Positions 10,070-20,870 of a stretch of 64,000 bases of DNA are shown piece by piece. Source of the stretch: Ursus arctos (taxonomy: Eukaryota; Chordata; Mammalia; Carnivora; Ursidae); contig NC_079873.1 in NCBI RefSeq assembly GCF_023065955.2, positions 95,022,128-95,086,127 on the forward strand, given 5' to 3'. The position numbers were made by a program, and so were the translations under genes. Every line of letters starts with the position of its first letter. The first letter of the stretch is position 1. Under the pieces are notes generated by a model. The model saw only the letters and a list, made by a program, of their open reading frames with translations, did not search any database and was not told the origin of the DNA.

Positions 10070-10880
10070 CGGGTGGATTGAACTCCCCTGTTGTCTGGTT
10101 GACCGGTCTGTGTTTTAACTCCCCACCATCTCCCCCCCAACAGCATGCTTCAGTTCCTCCTGTTAGCACAGCAGTAACAGGACAAGTTTGGCCACAGGCC
10201 TCCAAGGCAAATGCTCCATGCCTCTTTGGGAATCTCATGACAATATTTCCATTCCAGGGAACATATATGAAGTGCTAGCTTATGTTCCAACCTCCATGGT
10301 TTGATGTTTCTTTTAGAGTCCCAGCTGATTATGCTGTTAAAAAAAAAAGCCCCAGTAAAGTTCTGATGCCTTTGGTAAGTTGTGCACAGAAGAGAAAAAG
10401 TTACGTTTATAATCCATACACCCTGCCCTCAGGTGTGCCTCCCTTGTCCCGAGGTTCTTTCTGTGCCTCTAGTTTCGATGATAATTAGGAAGCTTGTTAT
10501 CATCATCAGGATGCAGCTCTGTGCCCTGGTTGAGGGAAGGAAGAAATCTGGGCATAAGGTAACCGATTCTCAATCTCTTTGGATGACAGGCCAGTGTGTT
10601 TTTAAAGATCAGCACCTGCACTTCATTGTGGTGGCTGATTCTGGTATGCTGGAGGGAAGGTTAATAATGCCCAGTGGGTTCATTAGCTTCAGCCAAGTCT
10701 TTCTTGGTGTACGAAAATGGAGCGCAGCTATCATCCTCCGCGGCTCTCTTCCTCTGCTCATTAGTTAATGTCAGGGCTTTAACAGTAGCGAGCAAAAGAA
10801 AGGGTGTGTGTGTTTGCATGTCCCCATTTGCCTTTTCCCTCACCAGCTGAGAGTAATTTATTTCTTCCACAAAGAGAAAT
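10070..10880. other. Repeat-poor stretch
   Basis: No transposon recognised. Several open frames (for example + 10382-10768, 128 codons) have no domain or codon-bias signal I can see. The section around 10700-10780 ('CATCCTCCGCGGCTCTC') looks like possible conserved non-coding DNA. Confidence 0.4.
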
Positions 10881-10881
10881 A

Positions 10882-11085
10882 TGCCTCGATGATAAGAGTT
10901 CTGGCCTATAAATTGGAAAACCTTGATTGTGCAGCTAGCATCACCTCTGACTTGCTTCGTGACCTTGGATGTATTAGCTAGATTTCCTGAGCCTTTGTGT
11001 CCTTTCCTGCAAAATAGGATGATCCTGATCTTCCCATCTCATAGGGTTATTGATAGCTAATGAGACAGTGTAACTGGTCATGCTT
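10882..11085 (+). mobile_element. MIR element
   Basis: 'GATAAGAGTTCTGGCCTATA', 'TGACTTGCTTCGTGACCTTG', 'CTGCAAAATAGGATGATCC' and 'CTCATAGGGTTATTGATAGC' mark a diverged MIR. Confidence 0.75.
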
Positions 11086-11099
11086 TGGAGACGGATTAG

Positions 11100-12235
11100 T
11101 GCTTTATGGGTATAAGGGATAATTATTATACCTAACAAATTTGGATTAGAGATCTGGTGCTTTCCTCTCACACCTGCCAAGCCTTATTTAATGAGAATAA
11201 CAATCCTAGTAATTTTTTAAAGCTAAACTATAAATTATATAGCTCTGCGTATTTTACAAACACAATTAAATTATAGTTCAATGGTTTCCAAAGGGCAAAA
11301 GGAGAAACATTCTCCACGATAAAAAGCACAGGGGAATTGATCTATTCGATGCTAGAGCACTTTCAGAAATAAAAAGGTGTTTCAAAACTGCCCAGTAGAT
11401 GTCAGTGTTTGACAAGCACAGAGCTGTTCGCAGCCGGTCCCGCATTAGCGTCTGGCTCCATTTCAGCTATCAAGTTTCTCTGCAAAGGAGAGGGAGTTTG
11501 TGTAACTGAAGCAAAGATTTTGCTTTCTCACTTCTCGCCCTGTCTTGCGGAAAACAGCCTGATGATCCGGGTAAGTCGCCGTGATCTTCACTTTCAGCGA
11601 TTCCCTTTATAGATCTGCAGTCTGCTGAGAAGTTTAAAACACAAAATGAAACATGTGCTTAGCTCCCCGAAGGCCACATACTTGTTTTTCTTCACAAAGG
11701 TGCTTTTCTTTTTGCAGACCAGCCTTCCCTGACTACCCTTTGTGTAATATTCATCAGCTACAACAAGGAAATACTGCTCTTTGGGGCCGGGGTTCCAAAG
11801 CTCTCGAAACGAGCTCTTTTTTTGCTGCAGAGTGACACTTGCTCTGATTTCAGATCGTTTTCTAAAAATGGCAGCTACTTGGTGTGTCATTTTTAAAAAG
11901 AAAATGTGGTCACATTGTAGCTGTGCTAAACAGCCTCTTTCAGCCCTCTTTCATTTTGCACGTTTACCGGAAAGCTTGAAAAGAGGTGATGTACTTAGGT
12001 TCCAGTTGTCTCTGTTGAACTCAGAGATGCTCACCTTTTCTTGGGGAAAGATGAATTCCTGTTATGTTGGTTTCTTATCACATCCTGGTTTAGGGAGGAA
12101 ATGCGCAGTGAATTCAGACTAAGCTAGTGATAAAATCAACTTAGCTCTTTGAAAAGGCCACCTGCCTTGGGGTTTTGGAATTCAGATTTGCAGGGCTTCT
12201 ACTCTTGAACAATTTTCAAGGGTGGGGCAATCCGG
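11100..12235. other. Repeat-poor stretch with exon-like block
   Basis: About 1.1 kb without recognised transposons and with more CpG than its neighbours at 11400-11620. Holds the candidate exon annotated separately. Confidence 0.45.
11467..11570 (+). other. Candidate cryptic or alternative exon
   Basis: A 104-bp block is preceded by a pyrimidine-containing 'CTGGCTCCATTTCAG' and followed by a strong donor, 'CCGG|GTAAGT' (11571-11576). One plus frame stays open across it and both flanks (11409-11612), without a usable upstream ATG. The peptide is not one I recognise. It could equally be a conserved enhancer with chance splice-like ends; transcript evidence is needed. Confidence 0.2.
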
Positions 12236-12238
12236 TGG

Positions 12239-12292
12239 TTTTTTATTTTATTTTATTTTATTTTATTTTATTTTATTTTATTTTATTTTTTT
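12239..12292 (+). repeat. (TTTTA)10 microsatellite
   Basis: Perfect pentanucleotide tract, then 'TTTTTTT' and immediately 'GGTGCCCC', which equals the 5' head of an inverted SINEC. It may be the tail of a SINE that lost its body. Confidence 0.95.
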
Positions 12293-12300
12293 GGTGCCCC

Positions 12301-12930
12301 TCTTGCTCTTCATAGGCAACCAGCTCAGATACATCTAGAAAGCATTTTGCAGAGTAATTTGGAATTGCAACATCCCCTCCTTGGTTTGCTCTTACCCTTT
12401 TTGCCCTCTAGTCGATCCCAAAGAATAAAAGGGTTTAGTGACATGAAGTCAAAGGTGGCTTTAGGTTCTGGCCACACTTCCTAGGGACCAGCGAAGGAGG
12501 TCCGGATGTGACAGCAACCGCCAGCGCAGAGGAGCGCCATGCTGCAGCATCCTTAGTGGCTGCTGGCCAGGATCTGGCCTTGTCCTAGGGAATGAGTCAT
12601 TAAATGTAAGCAGCTTGCTCCTGGAGGCAGGCTTGGTGTTGGTTTCAAGGTCCTCTTGGATCTGCTGCATGTCTGCTCCCGCTTCACTCAGCCTCCCCGG
12701 GTCCCCTCAGCAGGTGTTCTGAGTCTTGGAGGAAGAAAGGCCCTGTGTCCTCTTACAGGCTAATTTTGCATCACCTTGCCACTTCCCACCTTGTTCCTGA
12801 GACCTTATTCCTTCCCAACTCTTGAAGGACCTTGCCCCCATCCCTACACAGCAGCTTCAGATCTGGCCATCTTCAACCTCTTTCTCTCCTTACTACTTCC
12901 CCTCTGCCTTCCTACAAATGAGGGAGGTAA
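12301..12930. other. Stretch with no recognised feature
   Basis: Fairly GC-rich unique-looking sequence. No repeat, exon or promoter signal that I can support. Confidence 0.4.
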
Positions 12931-12934
12931 GGGC

Positions 12935-13130
12935 AGTAGTTTTGGAGGCCGACATACCTCAGCCGCTTGCTACTTGCCTGACGTGAGGTTTATTTCTCTG
13001 AGCCTCGATTTCTTAATAACGGTACCTACCTCGCAGTGTTCTGTGAGGATTAAACGAGGTAGTGTGTGTAAAGTAGCTAGCTTTGTAGGAATTAGGTAAT
13101 CCATAGCTGCTGCTGTTAATTTTATTGTTG
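12935..13130 (+). mobile_element. MIR element
   Basis: 'GTAGTTTTGGAGGCCGACAT', 'TCTCTGAGCCTCGATTTCTT' and 'TGTGAGGATTAAACGAGGTA' in MIR order. Confidence 0.85.
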
Positions 13131-13913
13131 TGACTCTCCTGCTAATTGTCTGCCTGCTCTCTTTTCTCTCCTCCCTTCAGCTGTTCGATGTTTCTAACTC
13201 CTGGGTTATCCTTAACATTCGCTCCTCTGCATTTACTCATGATCCCTCCCCTCTGTTTTGGCAATTATATTTTAAATTCCAGAGTGTTGTCTTGTTCTCT
13301 TTCTCTTGCTTGTATTGTCCTGTCTGTATTTTATAGGTGCAAAGGTCATCTCAAATCACCCTGAAGAAATTAATTAGAATTTTTTGGTAAAGCTACTTTG
13401 TTGAGAGTTTTTATCATGAGTGCATGTCGTATTTTGTCAAATGCTTTTTCTCCATTTCTTGAGATGATCATATGTTTTTTCTCCTTCCTCTCATTAACGT
13501 GAGGTATCACGTGGATTGATTTGCAAATACTGAAGCACCCCTGCATCCCTGGAATGAATCCCACTTGATTGTGGTGAATGATTTTGTAATGTATTGTTGG
13601 ATTGGATTTGCTTATACTTGGCTGAGGATTTTTGCATCTATGTTCATCAGAGATATTGGCCTGTGATTTTCTTATTTAGTAGTGTCTTATTTCTGGTTTT
13701 AGTATCAATGTGATACTGGCCTTGTAGAATGAATTTGGAAGCATTTGTTCCTCTTCAAATTTTTGGAATAGTTTGAGAAATATAAGTATTAACTCCTCCT
13801 TAAATGTTTGGTAGAATTTGCCTGTGAAGCCATCTAGTCCTGGATTTTTTTCTTTTAATTAATGATTCAATTTCATTCCTAGTAATCAGTCTGTTCAAAT
13901 TTTCTGTTTCTTC

Positions 13914-14114
13914 TTTTTTTTTTTTTAAGATTTTATTTATTTATTTGACAGAGAGAGAGACAGCGAGAGAGGAAACACAAGCAGGGGGAGTGGGAGAGGG
14001 AGAAGCAGGCTTCCCACCGAGCAGGGACCCCAATGCAGGGCTCGATCCCAGGACCCTGGGATTGCAACCTGAGCCTAAGGCAGATACTTAACGACTGAGC
14101 CACCCAGGTGCCCC
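13914..14114 (-). mobile_element. SINEC inserted in L1, antisense
   Basis: T tract, 'GACAGAGAGAGAGACAGCGA' and inverted head 'GAGCCACCCAGGTGCCCC'. Exact target duplication AAATTTTCTGTTTCTTC-type at 13897-13912 and 14115-14130, taken from the L1 sequence. Confidence 0.96.
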
Positions 14115-14302
14115 AAATTTTCTGTTTCTTCCTGATTTAGTTTTGAAAGATTGTATGTTTCTAGGAATTTATCCATTTCTTCTAGGTTGTCTAATTTGTT
14201 GGCATATAATTGTTCATAATATTCTCTTATAATCATTTGTGTTTCTGTGGTCTCAGTTATTATTTCTCCTCCTTTTGTTTCTGGTTTTATTTATTTAAAT
14301 CC

Positions 14303-14361
14303 TCTTTTTTCCTTTTTTTTCCTTCTTTTCTTTCTTTCTTTCTTTCTTTTTTTTTTTTTTC
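14303..14361 (+). repeat. T/C-rich low-complexity tract
   Basis: CTTT repeats followed by a long T run, inside the antisense L1 fragment. Probably an expansion of an A-rich stretch on the L1 sense strand. Confidence 0.85.
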
Positions 14362-15164
14362 TTGATGAATCTGGCTAAAGGTTTATCAGTTTCACCTAAC
14401 TTTACAAAGAATCAGCTCTTGGTTTCATTGATCTTTTCTATTGTTTTTTTTTTTTTAATTCTCAATTTCATTTATTTCTGTTCTAATCTTTATTATGTCC
14501 TTCCTTCTACTGACTTTGGGCTTTGTTCTTCTTCTAGTTCCTTCAGATGTAAGGTTAGGTTGTTAGTTTGAGATTTTTCTTGTTTCTTGAGGTAGGCCTG
14601 TGTTGCTCTGAACTTCCTTCTTAGAACAGCTTTTGCTGCATCCCAAAGACTTTGTACCATTGTGTTTTCATTTTCATTTGTCTCTGTGTATTTCTTTAAT
14701 TTCCTCTTGATGTCTTTGTTGACCTAATGGTTGTTTAGTACCGTTTGTTTTAGCCTCCATGTGTTTGTGGTTTGCCCAGTTTTTTTCTTGTAATTGATCT
14801 CTAGTTCATACCATTGTGATCAGAAAAGCTGCTTGATATGATTTCAGTCTTCTTAAATTTATTGAGACTTGTTTTTGTGGCCTAACCTGTGATCTCTCCT
14901 GAAGAATGTTCCATGTGCCCTTGAAAGGAATGTGTATTCAGCTGTTTTCAGATGGAACGTTCTGTATATATCTGTTAGATCCATCTGGTCTAATGTGTTC
15001 AAAGCCATTGTTTCTTTGTTGACAGAATCTTTATTTCATTCCCAGAGTTTTCTCTATTCCAGGGTCTTTTTATTTTTCCTGTTTGTTCATTCCTGTTTGC
15101 TCAATTATTCTCCCTTCTCTAATTATTGGAGTTTCATCTATTTTTTCTAGGCCCAGCTCAATGC

Positions 15165-15370
15165 TGTATTTTCCATAATGTCATTCCTAATCCCTCAAAT
15201 TGGAAGCAAATGTTCCTTCCCTCCTTCGCTTCTGTAACCCCCGGTTTGCCCCTTTTTATTATATAGCGCCATACACTTTGTAGCTAAGTGCTTGGTTTTG
15301 TGGCTCCATTTGATTTCTTCTTGGAGTATAAATCCTTGGGCGTCAAAGACTGCTGTGCAAGCTCACCTCC
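15165..15370 (+). mobile_element. Probable L2 fragment
   Basis: 'CATTCCTAATCCCTCAAATT', 'CTTCCCTCCTTCGCTTCTG' and 'TATATAGCGCCATACACTTT' resemble the L2 3' region. Diverged. Confidence 0.4.
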
Positions 15371-15374
15371 CTGC

Positions 15375-16255
15375 AGGTGTTCAGTCCTGGGCTCTCTGCC
15401 TTTACGGAGACAGGGAGGGACTCTGCCAGTTGCCACCTCAGTGTGAGAACCCTATAAGACTCAAGTAAAAATGTCCTGGTAGATTAAGGATAGCAGTAAT
15501 TGAGGGAAAAGGTGATAGATCTTTTCTCAAAATTTTATAAATGGCTGTGTCTTCACTACACTGAGATGAGTGAAGTGGAGACTTGCTTGAAGTGAGACCA
15601 TGATCACCATGAACTGTTACGATTCTATAAGGACAGTGGCTGTGGGTCCCATGAGACTCCATTGCTGGGATGCCCTGTCCTCCTGTAGCAAATGGCCAAT
15701 AGCTTCAAAGTACAGGTGTGTCAGCAGGGACCTGGTGAGTAAGGTCTCAGCAGTGGGTTTGGACTGCATCAGGGTTCCTTCAGAGGGGATTAACATGTAT
15801 TGGAATGTTTTAACCCAAACTGCCCAGCAAAGAAATCCTTTACAACGAACATTGTAGTACAAATGAGATTACCTGTTTGCCTGATGCCTGTCCATCTCAC
15901 ACGTACAACACAAGGCAAGGCCAAGGCCGGACTGATTCCACTGGTAAGGAGACAGTGAGCCACTTTTAGAGTTAGATGGTTTAGTACTTACATAGACAGT
16001 GAAAAGAAGCACAAGCCAAAACCTGCCAGCTCACTGTGGTCCTTGTCCCCACTAGAAAGGATGACGTGGAAACAAAAGGAGCCAGATATCTGCTGTGTGC
16101 GTTGTGGGCCACCCGGTTGCTGAGAAGCCCAATTGAGGCTGCCACTAAGTAGTTGTGTATTCTGTAGAATATATATGTATATAACTTTATAAAGCATATT
16201 TATATTTTATATTTATGTAACTTTTATTTTATACATCCATTTATATATTACACAT
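15375..16255. other. Stretch with no recognised feature
   Basis: Mostly unique-looking. Overlapping frames at 15600-15862 on both strands have no domain. AT-rich TATA-type sequence at 16155-16255 is low complexity only. Confidence 0.4.
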
Positions 16256-16274
16256 TAAAGCAGTTTGATATTCT

Positions 16275-16475
16275 TTTTTTTTTTTTAAAGATTTTATTTA
16301 TTTATTCAACAGAGATAGAGACAGCCAGCGAGAGAGGGAACACAAGCAGGGGGAGTGGGAGAGGAAGAAGCAGGCTCATAGCGGAAGAGCCTGATGTGGG
16401 GCTCGATCCCATAACGCAGGGATCACGCCCTGAGCCGAAGGCAGATGCTTAACTGCTGTGCCACCCAGGCACCCC
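16275..16475 (-). mobile_element. SINEC, young subtype, antisense
   Basis: Carries 'GAGATAGAGACAGCCAGCGA' and 'AAGCAGGCTCATAGCGGAAG'. Target duplication AGCAGTTTGATATTCT (16259-16274) versus AGCAGATTGATATTCT (16476-16491), one mismatch. Confidence 0.96.
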
Positions 16476-16491
16476 AGCAGATTGATATTCT

Positions 16492-17320
16492 GACAAGGCA
16501 GGGCAGAAAACCCCATACCTCATCAGAATCGGGGAGGTGATGAGACACTGTCTTCTACCAGCCTCCCAGGGAAGATAGGGAGGTGAGTGGGAGATGACCT
16601 TGTAGTGGCTCCTTGGAGGCCTCTCGTGGTCTCACGCCCCAGGAGGATCACAAAGCATTGCCTGAGACTCAGGCTGCGCTTCAACCCTTTGCCTGTGTGA
16701 TGTATGTGGATGTGTGCGAGGCCACAGGGTGCCAGGGCGGAGCCATTCGCCTCCAGGGGTCGTTCCTTCTTTGGAGCCCAGTCACGTAATAACTGCCAGT
16801 ACCTTTGGTTTCTGCATACAAGAAACTTCTGAAGGGCACCCCCCCTCCCGCCACACACAACAGCCCTTCCTTCTCTAGATTCACATTTTAGGTGGTTTTC
16901 AACAAAACGATTTGTACAATTTGCTGTTATTTTTATTTTTTACCCTGTGCCTTCTGCTCCCTACTCAAGTTAGGCTGATTTACCTCCTTGTTGCCTTACC
17001 CTGGGTTCTTTTGCTATGAGAAACATCTAAGAACCTTCGTAATCAGGACAGGGATTGGCCTCTCTAGCATCACTACTTTGCTCTCTCATTCACTTTGTTC
17101 TAACCATTTGGTTTCTGCAGCTCTTCAGGGTGCTGAACACATATATGGCTTTTTCCCAGAAGCCTTTACCTACTCTTTGTCACACATGTCCTTGTGGTTT
17201 TGACTGCCTTGTCTAGTCTTGGAGTGCCAGCATGATTTTGTTGTCAAACGCGAGAGCCTGTAGCTTTTCACTCTCCTGCCTTGTTTCTGTTCCATTCTTT
17301 TTGTGCTTCACATGTGCTGC
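16492..17320. other. Stretch with no recognised feature
   Basis: Unique-looking. The 111-codon minus frame at 16523-16858 shows no recognisable domain. No repeat assigned. Confidence 0.4.
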
Positions 17321-17323
17321 TTT

Positions 17324-17434
17324 CTAAAATTTTTATTAATATTTTTAATCTCTGCACCCTACCTGGGGCTCGAACTCACAACCCTGAGATCTAGAGTTGC
17401 ATGTTCTACCGACTTGAGCCATCCAGGTGCCCCA
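17324..17434 (-). mobile_element. Short-form SINEC, antisense
   Basis: 'TACCTGGGGCTCGAACTCAC', 'CCTGAGATCTAGAGTTGCAT' and 'GAGCCATCCAGGTGCCCC'. Confidence 0.88.
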
Positions 17435-18075
17435 ATAGTTCATTTCTTTTTAGCATTGAATAATACTCTGTCGTCTGGCTCTACCTCAGTTTATTTAACC
17501 ATTCACCTGCTGAAGGATATCTTGGTTGCTTCCAAGTTCTGGCAGTTATGAATAAAGTTCCTATAAACATCTCTCTGCAGGTGTTCGTGTGGACATACGT
17601 TTTCATTTCTCTTGGGCAAGTACCAAGGAGCACAATTGCTGGAGTGTATGTCATGAGAGTATGTTTTGTTTTGTAAGAAACCGTTAAGCTGTCTTCCAAA
17701 GTGACTGTACTGTTTTCCATTCCCGCTACCAGTGAATGAGTTTTTGTGGCTCCACATCCTCACCAGTGTTTGGTGTTATCAGTGTTCCAGATTTTGTCCA
17801 TTTTAATAGGTGCGTAGTTTTATCTAACTGTTGTTTTGATTTGCATTTCCCTGAAGCATATAGTATAGAGTATCTTTTCATATGCTAAGCAGTAACTTTT
17901 TTAAAAAAGATTTTATTTGTTTATTTATAAGTTTATTTAAGTAGTCTCTACACCCAATGTGGGGCTTGAACCCACAACCCAAGATCAAGAGTCACATGCT
18001 CTACTGACTGAGCCAGGCAGGTGCCCCGTGAACAGTATCTTTTTAATGTCATGGGAACATCCATTATGGTTGGGG
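17435..18075 (-). mobile_element. Old L1 3'-UTR region, antisense, split by SINE
   Basis: 'TAACCATTCACCTGCTGAAG', 'GCACAATTGCTGGAGTGTAT', 'TCCATTCCCGCTACCAGTG' and 'TTGATTTGCATTTCCCTGA' form the classic inverted 3' untranslated region of ancient L1. It resumes after the SINE at 17899-18027. Confidence 0.85.
17899..18027 (-). mobile_element. Short-form SINEC in L1, antisense
   Basis: 'AAGTAGTCTCTACACCCAAT', 'TGTGGGGCTTGAACCCACAA' and 'GAGCCAGGCAGGTGCCCC'. Target copies diverged (AACAGTATCTTTTT on the right, AGCAGTAACTTTTT on the left), consistent with an old insertion. Confidence 0.9.
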
Positions 18076-18109
18076 TTGAGAGTAGAGACTCCTTTGTTCA
18101 TCTATTCTT

Positions 18110-18480
18110 CCATTCCTTTATTCAATAAATATTTACTGAGTGTTTTTTAATGGACCAGCCACTGTTCTAGGCTCATATGTGAACGAAACAGATAACATTC
18201 ATGAAATTTTCATGAAATTCTACTTGGTGGTATGGAGGGGAGAAAACATTAAACAAGTAAAGAAAAGTAATTAGATAAAATCAGGTACTAACCAGTGTTA
18301 TAAAGAAAATAAATTGGCAATGTGCTAAAGTAGACCTGTGCTAGATAAGAAAGGCCCAGCGGAGGAGGCCATATGTAAATTATATACATTTCAGGAGGAA
18401 TAATAGCATTGTGGCAGAGGGAACAGCTAGTACTGAGGCAGTGAGCTGGGACTCAGCTTTCTAGGCTGAGGGAATAGAAA
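18110..18480. mobile_element. Ancient LINE-like 3' fragment, unassigned
   Basis: 'TTCAATAAATATTTACTGAG', 'CACTGTTCTAGGCTCA' and 'GTGGCAGAGGGAACAGCTAG' belong to a very common old mammalian repeat that also occurs at 20.4, 39.0 and 49.6 kb here. I cannot name the family safely. Confidence 0.65.
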
Positions 18481-18810
18481 TAACGTCATGGTGGCTCAAA
18501 TAGTTTTCACAAAAGTCTACAGTGGTGGGTTTTGGAGGGGGAGGAGGTGGCATGGTGAAGACTTCTCTATTGATCTTCCTTTCATCAACATCCCTCCAAA
18601 CATATAAGGACTCAGATAGCTGGCAGGTGCCTTGACCAGACACAGAAGAATCTGAAAGTGAAGCTTCCCATCTCTGACACCTATTCTGATATTCAGGAGT
18701 TGGCAGAGATGATCATGAACTCATTTTTAGGAGCCTGGAAAACATGACTTTGGTTTTCTTCCCCTCCCTCCCTTCCTTCCCCTCCCACCCCTTCCTCTCT
18801 CCCTCCCTCC

Positions 18811-18867
18811 CTTCCTTCCTTCCTTCCTTCCTTCCTTCCTTCCTTCCTTCCTTCCTTCCTTCCTTCC
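18811..18867 (+). repeat. (CTTC)14 / GGAA microsatellite
   Basis: Perfect CTTC tract within a longer pure-pyrimidine stretch (about 18760-18885). The minus strand is (GGAA)n, which is both a triplex-prone polypurine and a repeated ETS core motif. Confidence 0.97.
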
Positions 18868-18889
18868 TCTCCCTCTTCTCTCTATATAT

Positions 18890-20350
18890 ACTTCGTAAAC
18901 GAACTTGACGGATCAATTCACACTAAAATGTCAGTGATTGTATGTAATCTCCCCTATGAATGTTTGCTTTTTAAAAGAAGACTCCAGGGGAAAAGTAACA
19001 AATATAGGAATAAATGAATGAAATGACTGAGCCTCTAATGTTGGAATTTCAAACCCTGGGCTAGTTAGGTAAAGGAAATATCCCCTTTAAGTCTATTAAC
19101 ATTTCTCATCTACATTTTCCGAATTCATGATATCACATGCCCGTACCTCGATCCAGACTCCTTGCTAACATGCCTTCCCTGTCCCAGATCTGGAGGCGGT
19201 TCTAGATGTGTGCACAGCAGCCTCTGGGGACCATCCGCATTTTCTGCCTGTTGTTGGAGCCCATTTTCTTGAACCCTGGTTTCCTGCCTGAAGATGGGAA
19301 CAATTTCTACCCTCTCTTCCCACCCCACACCCTGCCACCACCATGAGCTTGGAAGGCTGACAGGGAAGATTAAGATCATTGCCATCAAGTTTTTATCTGC
19401 TATAAGCAACAACAGGAAACCAAGAAATAAAGGCACAGCTCAGTAATAGCTTCTGAGTGGGTAACATGGGAGAAGTTTTTCTTAAATCCTTTTTCCCATG
19501 TACCTTCCCACCCACATGTTCTTAGTCAGATTTATTTTTTGCATATCAGTTTGAGGATGACAAGAAACTTGCCCTTTTCTTAACTATGGTTTTCAGAAGC
19601 AGATTATCCTGCACTTAGTTGAGACCTCATGCCGAACCCATGGAATAAATAATAGCCTGGGCTGAGGAAGTGGGTGGTGAATACAGATTTTATGACTCAT
19701 AATGGTGTGTCAAAATAGCCACTGCTGATGTATGGGTCCCTTATCAATTTTGAAAATGACAGTAAGTAGAGCCACACTTTCTCTTGTATTGAAGTGCTGT
19801 GATTGAGGGAAAGTTTTAAAAAGAATGTTCAGCATCTCTTGATATTTAAAAGTCCCACGCTGAATGGTGGCCCTGTTCAAAGGTGACTTGAGGTTAGCCT
19901 GGAAAAGCAGCTGTCCTCAGAGGAGGAGACCAGAGCATTTTTCTAGGGTGGGACAGCCCAGGAGCCAAGCTGCCAGAATGAAATGAGAAGAAAGTTTGGC
20001 ATTTCCCTGGCCTGTGTCTTGAGGTGCTTGTTTTCAAAGGAGGATAGGGTCAGGCTTGTATGTTTTCCCCTAGAGTAGACGGAGAGATCTCTCATGATAT
20101 CAGGCAGTTAGGCAACATTTCCAGGGCTCAGGCCTTGGCTCTACTCTCTCCCCTGCTGGAGGAAATAATTAGTTCTGTCACTAGGCCCATGGGCCTGAGG
20201 GCAGCCTCGCTTTGAGCTGAGCCCTTCTCTTTGGGGTATTGTCTCAACTACCACACTCTCAGCATTGGCCCCATTAATGCAGCCTTTTCATTAGCGACTG
20301 TTTTGTAGTCATGAAGTTCTATTATCTGCCTCTTGGACAGATTAGTGCTT
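18890..20350. other. Repeat-poor stretch
   Basis: About 1.4 kb without a clear transposon. Includes a perfect palindromic AP-1 site, ATGACTCAT, at 19692-19700. The 103-codon minus frame at 19125-19436 has no domain I recognise. Confidence 0.4.
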
Positions 20351-20354
20351 CATG

Positions 20355-20870
20355 TAGATACCATTCAAACAACAAATACTTTTGAATATCTACTGTGTTC
20401 ATTACCATGAGCTACTTGAAAACAATATGAAAGATATTCCTGTTCCTCGTGAGTTTAAGAGCCAACTGGGGAGATTTAAAAAACCTGGAATAGATAGAGA
20501 AAAATATAGGTCAGCATAAAATGGGGTGCTAGACGGTGTGATTCAGACTATAGGGCTTAGTGGGAAAGAGGAGGGCGAAGCGATGAGGGCTGGCAAGGCT
20601 AGGAAAGTCTTCCTGGAGGATGCAGGGTAAAGAGAAGTGAGTGCATTTGAGGCAGAAGGGCCGGCAAAGGTGTGGAGACAGGACTGACTGCCTGTGATGT
20701 ATGTACATATAGGGGGCAGTTAGTGATGGGCCAGCAAGGTTGATATTTCTGAAGTGGAGGGTTCTTGTTGAGGAGTTGTGGGACTGGAGGCCTGGATAGG
20801 CATGGGGCGGGGGGGTCCAGATAATGAGCATCTCAGAAGCCAGACAAGATTTGATTTGAACTGTTTTCCT
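20355..20870. mobile_element. Ancient LINE-like fragment, unassigned
   Basis: 'ACAAATACTTTTGAATATCT', 'GGAAAGTCTTCCTGGAGGAT' and 'GAAGGGCCGGCAAAGGTGTG' match the same old repeat seen at 18.1 kb. Probably continues at 21771 after other sequence. Confidence 0.55.

Larger units (their letters stand above)
13370..15045 (-). mobile_element. L1 ORF2 fragment, antisense
   Basis: Inverted L1 ORF2 reaching from the end of the endonuclease/linker (about 15040) into the middle of reverse transcriptase (13370). The minus-strand peptide at 13370-13564 has [15 protein letters not shown], matching L1 RT. It lacks ORF2's 3' half, the 3' UTR and poly(A), so it is not a simple 5'-truncated insertion. Split by a SINE at 13914-14114. 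Confidence 0.9.

Noticed and set aside
10382..10768. 128-codon plus frame
   Set aside because: No homology I recognise, no splice or promoter context, and an overlapping 68-codon frame exists in another frame; treated as chance.
18713..18916. Basic repeat protein (GRKEGRKE...)
   Set aside because: Translation of the GGAA microsatellite only.
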